The notes beneath the pieces are model-generated. The model was not told where the DNA came from. It saw nothing but the letters and a program-made list of their open reading frames with translations, and ran no database searches. DNA of 64,000 nt from Plectrocnemia conspersa (taxonomy: Eukaryota > Arthropoda > Insecta > Trichoptera > Polycentropodidae): contig VTFK01000111.1 in assembly GCA_009617715.1 (NCBI GenBank), positions 744,001 through 808,000 of the forward strand. Direction: 5' to 3'. Each line of letters begins with the position of its first letter. Positions within the stretch are counted from its first letter, which is position 1. Both the position numbers and the translations under genes were made by a program. Below, piece by piece: positions 61,836 to 64,000 of the stretch.

Positions 61836-62819
61836 TGAATAAAATTGCCTATGTATGTTTGTGCGTGTATTTTTTTTCGGACATTGTATAGATACTATTT
61901 TTTAATGTTTTTTTCGACATGGATATATAATAACTTAAATGTCGGAGATAGGTATCGAAACTGAATGGTTTATTGTGTCGCAGTTATTTTACAACAACGA
62001 CTATGTCATTGAGCCTGTCGATTTTGAAATGAAAACTGTTTCAAAAGTGTGGCTCGCGATTTAGAAACTTGGGAAATAAGTTTAATGCGTGTGACTCTCA
62101 GTTTTGCAATAAATTATATATTTCTATAAATATACTTTTGAAACTATTTGTATTACTCTAACAGTTTTAATCAATAATCAAACTCAGACCTTTCGCATAT
62201 TAAGCAAAGATCTTACAGTTTAATATAAGTATTACTTAATATTATAACCTATTGTTATCGTAGTTTATTGTTTTTAAGTTACATGCAATTTAAGTTATGC
62301 AAAACCTTCGTTTCCTAAAGTTCTTGAACTAATTTCATTCCATTATAATATTTTGAGTTTATGTTCTTTAGTTTACTAAAGTATTTTTATAGTAAACATT
62401 TCTAAAGTTAAATCAATGTTTTCAATACAGAAAAAATTCAATTTTATTAAATAAATATTTTTATATTAATAGATTTATTTTCATGCTATAAAATCTAAAA
62501 ATTGCCTATAATAGAAATAGATTTGCTTCACCCTCTCTTTTATGGAAGATCGATCTCCTGCTGTGCACAATGGGGTTTCTTCGCATCTCTGGGGTCAAAC
62601 ATCTATATAACACCGCAGCTACTGTTAATTATACTTTTTCAACCATCAAATCTTTACTAATTTTCTTCCTGATCATATCACTCAATTGCTTATCTTAAAT
62701 CATAATAAACCAATCGATCAAATACAGATGTTAGTGTTGTAAAATCCCTGAATATAAGATATTGAATTTTTTTTATATATCTATAAACCGAAATAGTTAT
62801 GTCAGCGGTTATTTTAACT
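61836..62819. other. AT-rich pb intron DNA
   Basis: Nothing was recognised except a small GC-richer patch at about 62525-62605. Confidence 0.5.
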
Positions 62820-63050
62820 ATTGTGTTCCCTCGTGAAAGTTGCCAGGCGTTGACGAATTGCATTTTTCGATTCGGCGCTCGTGATTATCATATAAAAGGT
62901 GAATGACAATGGCAAAGAAGTATCGATCACCGAGGATGCCCTCAATGTCACATTATTTATGGAGCGAAGCTGTGCACCGACCAGGGCGTGTTCCCTTTGA
63001 CGGATAGTGAACCAGAAAGGTCAGAGATGATAAACCTTTTCGAGTCGGCC
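62820..63050. promoter_or_regulatory. balanced-GC island in pb intron
   Basis: This is non-repetitive, CpG-containing sequence with no coding signature. Candidate conserved intronic element. Confidence 0.35.
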
Positions 63051-63349
63051 GTACTAAATATAATAAAAGTGGAAACCTTCTCTCAAAAAACATTGATTTA
63101 AAGTCTGTTTTAAAATCACTTTTTAAGTAGACTGTCAAATATTTTAATTTAGAATTTAGCTTTTTTTTCCAAATGCCTGATATTTTGCTATAATTAAATA
63201 CATTTAATAGTATTTAATGATTAAATATTTTAAAGTATGACACATGGTATAAATTTCAATCATTTGAGTTTTTTTTTGCAATTATAAATTATTTTATATA
63301 TTATATATAAAATATTTTTATATATTTTATTAAATTTTCTAAAACGATA

Positions 63350-64000
63350 ATGCACCATTTATTTGGGTAAATTAAATCTACGTTAATAACCCAAAAATTG
63401 AATCGATAATCAAAAACTCAGATTTAACACATATTCTGTATTACATTTAATCATAAAAATATAATTTAAATTTATTCTCAATAATGGTATCAAAGAATCA
63501 ATGTTAAAAAGCGATGATTCTCCATTTATTATTAGCAACCTGAACGAAAAATTACATATATACTATATTTCAACAACTCAAAAATGTTACCTAGAACCGA
63601 AAACTTAGATTTTAATGAAACAAATAAGTACTATGTATCATATTTTATCATATTTAATTATTAAAACATATTAAGAATTTATTTTCAAATATGTTACCAA
63701 ACCATGAATGTCAAAAATGACAATTTTTCATTTATTTATAGCAATTTTTATGGAAAATTTAATCTACTAACATCCCAAAAATGAAATCTAGAACCAAATA
63801 TTTTTCTAGTATGTATTAAATTTAATTATATTTAATTTTAAAATGATAATTTTAACTTATTTTAAATATTTTACCAAAGAATTAGTGTTAAAACCGACCA
63901 TTTTTTATTTATTGGTAGTATTTTTTATAGAAAAATTATTTAACAATCCAAAAATTTTATCTAGAACCAAAAATTTTAATTTAAAAAAAAATATATATAT
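63350..64000 (+). repeat. tandem repeat of about 190 bp, continuing past the window
   Basis: Anchor words CCCAAAAATTGAATC (63391), CTCAAAAATGTTACCTAGAACC (63577), CCCAAAAATGAAATCTAGAACC (63774) and TCCAAAAATTTTATCTAGAACC (63950) recur at steps of about 186, 197 and 176 bp. Between them come ATTAAATTTAATTATATTTAA and TTACCAAANNATNANTGTNAAAA words in the same order. Units are strongly diverged. Confidence 0.75.

Larger units (their letters stand above)
59006..64000 (+). other. pb: pb intron, runs off the right edge
   Basis: No second coding exon was recognised to the end of the window, so this intron is at least 5 kb. It contains a dispersed repeat, a candidate Polycomb-type element, a second island and two degenerate tandem-repeat zones, listed separately. 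59006-59715 is plain AT-rich DNA with nothing recognised. Confidence 0.75.

Noticed and set aside
61508..61838. Two overlapping plus-strand frames in the pb intron
   Set aside because: Neither resembles Pb or a known family; the region is better explained by the ATGGCGG cluster.

Overview
The window is insect nuclear DNA: very AT-rich, full of mobile-element debris, with one recognisable host gene. That gene is proboscipedia (pb, the insect Hox2 gene, called maxillopedia in beetles). Its first coding exon lies on the + strand at 58546-59005. It encodes 153 residues with the conserved N-terminal patch GFINSQPSMAEF and the hexapeptide YPWMK followed by EKKTTRK. The exon ends at a GT donor, and the homeobox exons lie beyond the right edge. 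A pyrimidine-rich AG acceptor precedes it, so it is preceded by a non-coding 5' exon. A GC-rich island near 48.66-48.99 kb is the best candidate for the promoter and that 5' exon. This would put a roughly 9.5 kb intron between promoter and coding exon.

From 1 to about 48.6 kb I see no intact gene. If the cluster is collinear as in most insects, this stretch is the 5' flank of pb, between pb and the zen/Hox3 gene. It is an AT-rich matrix with (a) short GC-rich islands that look like conserved regulatory elements, carrying ATGGCGG (Pho/YY1-like), TCF-like, Exd/Hox-like and GAGA-like motifs, and (b) mobile elements. The elements are: broken copies of one non-LTR retrotransposon (7.7-9.2, 16-17.7 and 32.8-33.0 kb) and a piece of a second (38.7-39.1 kb); a decayed piggyBac-like element at 19.8-22.5 kb with a deleted inverted relative at 13.2-15.0 kb and an extra end at 12.3-12.7 kb; a short hAT-type element at 34.2-34.8 kb; two fold-back elements embedded in (TA)n (8.4-8.9 and 35.1-35.7 kb) that resemble Penelope-type sequence with hammerhead-like boxes; other dispersed repeats; and a tandem array of three long fold-back units with tRNA-like ends (28.5-30.3 kb).

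Around pb itself (40.8-58.3 kb) lies the most unusual structure. About 40 copies of a 17-19 bp motif, GGCTACTTTTAAATGCGCC, sit in otherwise diverged AT-rich DNA. They form three blocks whose orientation switches: one upstream of the promoter island, an opposite one after the 51.2-51.5 kb island, and another reversal after the 55.2-55.6 kb island, ending just before the coding exon. The presumed 5' intron also holds a near-perfect hairpin (49392-49495) and a tandem repeat of about 210 bp. The intron after the coding exon contains a cluster of three ATGGCGG sites (61.7-61.8 kb), which is a candidate Polycomb response element, and further tandem repeats that run off the right end.

All calls come from reading the sequence. 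No alignment, folding or database search was run. Repeat boundaries are approximate and regulatory assignments are inferences.
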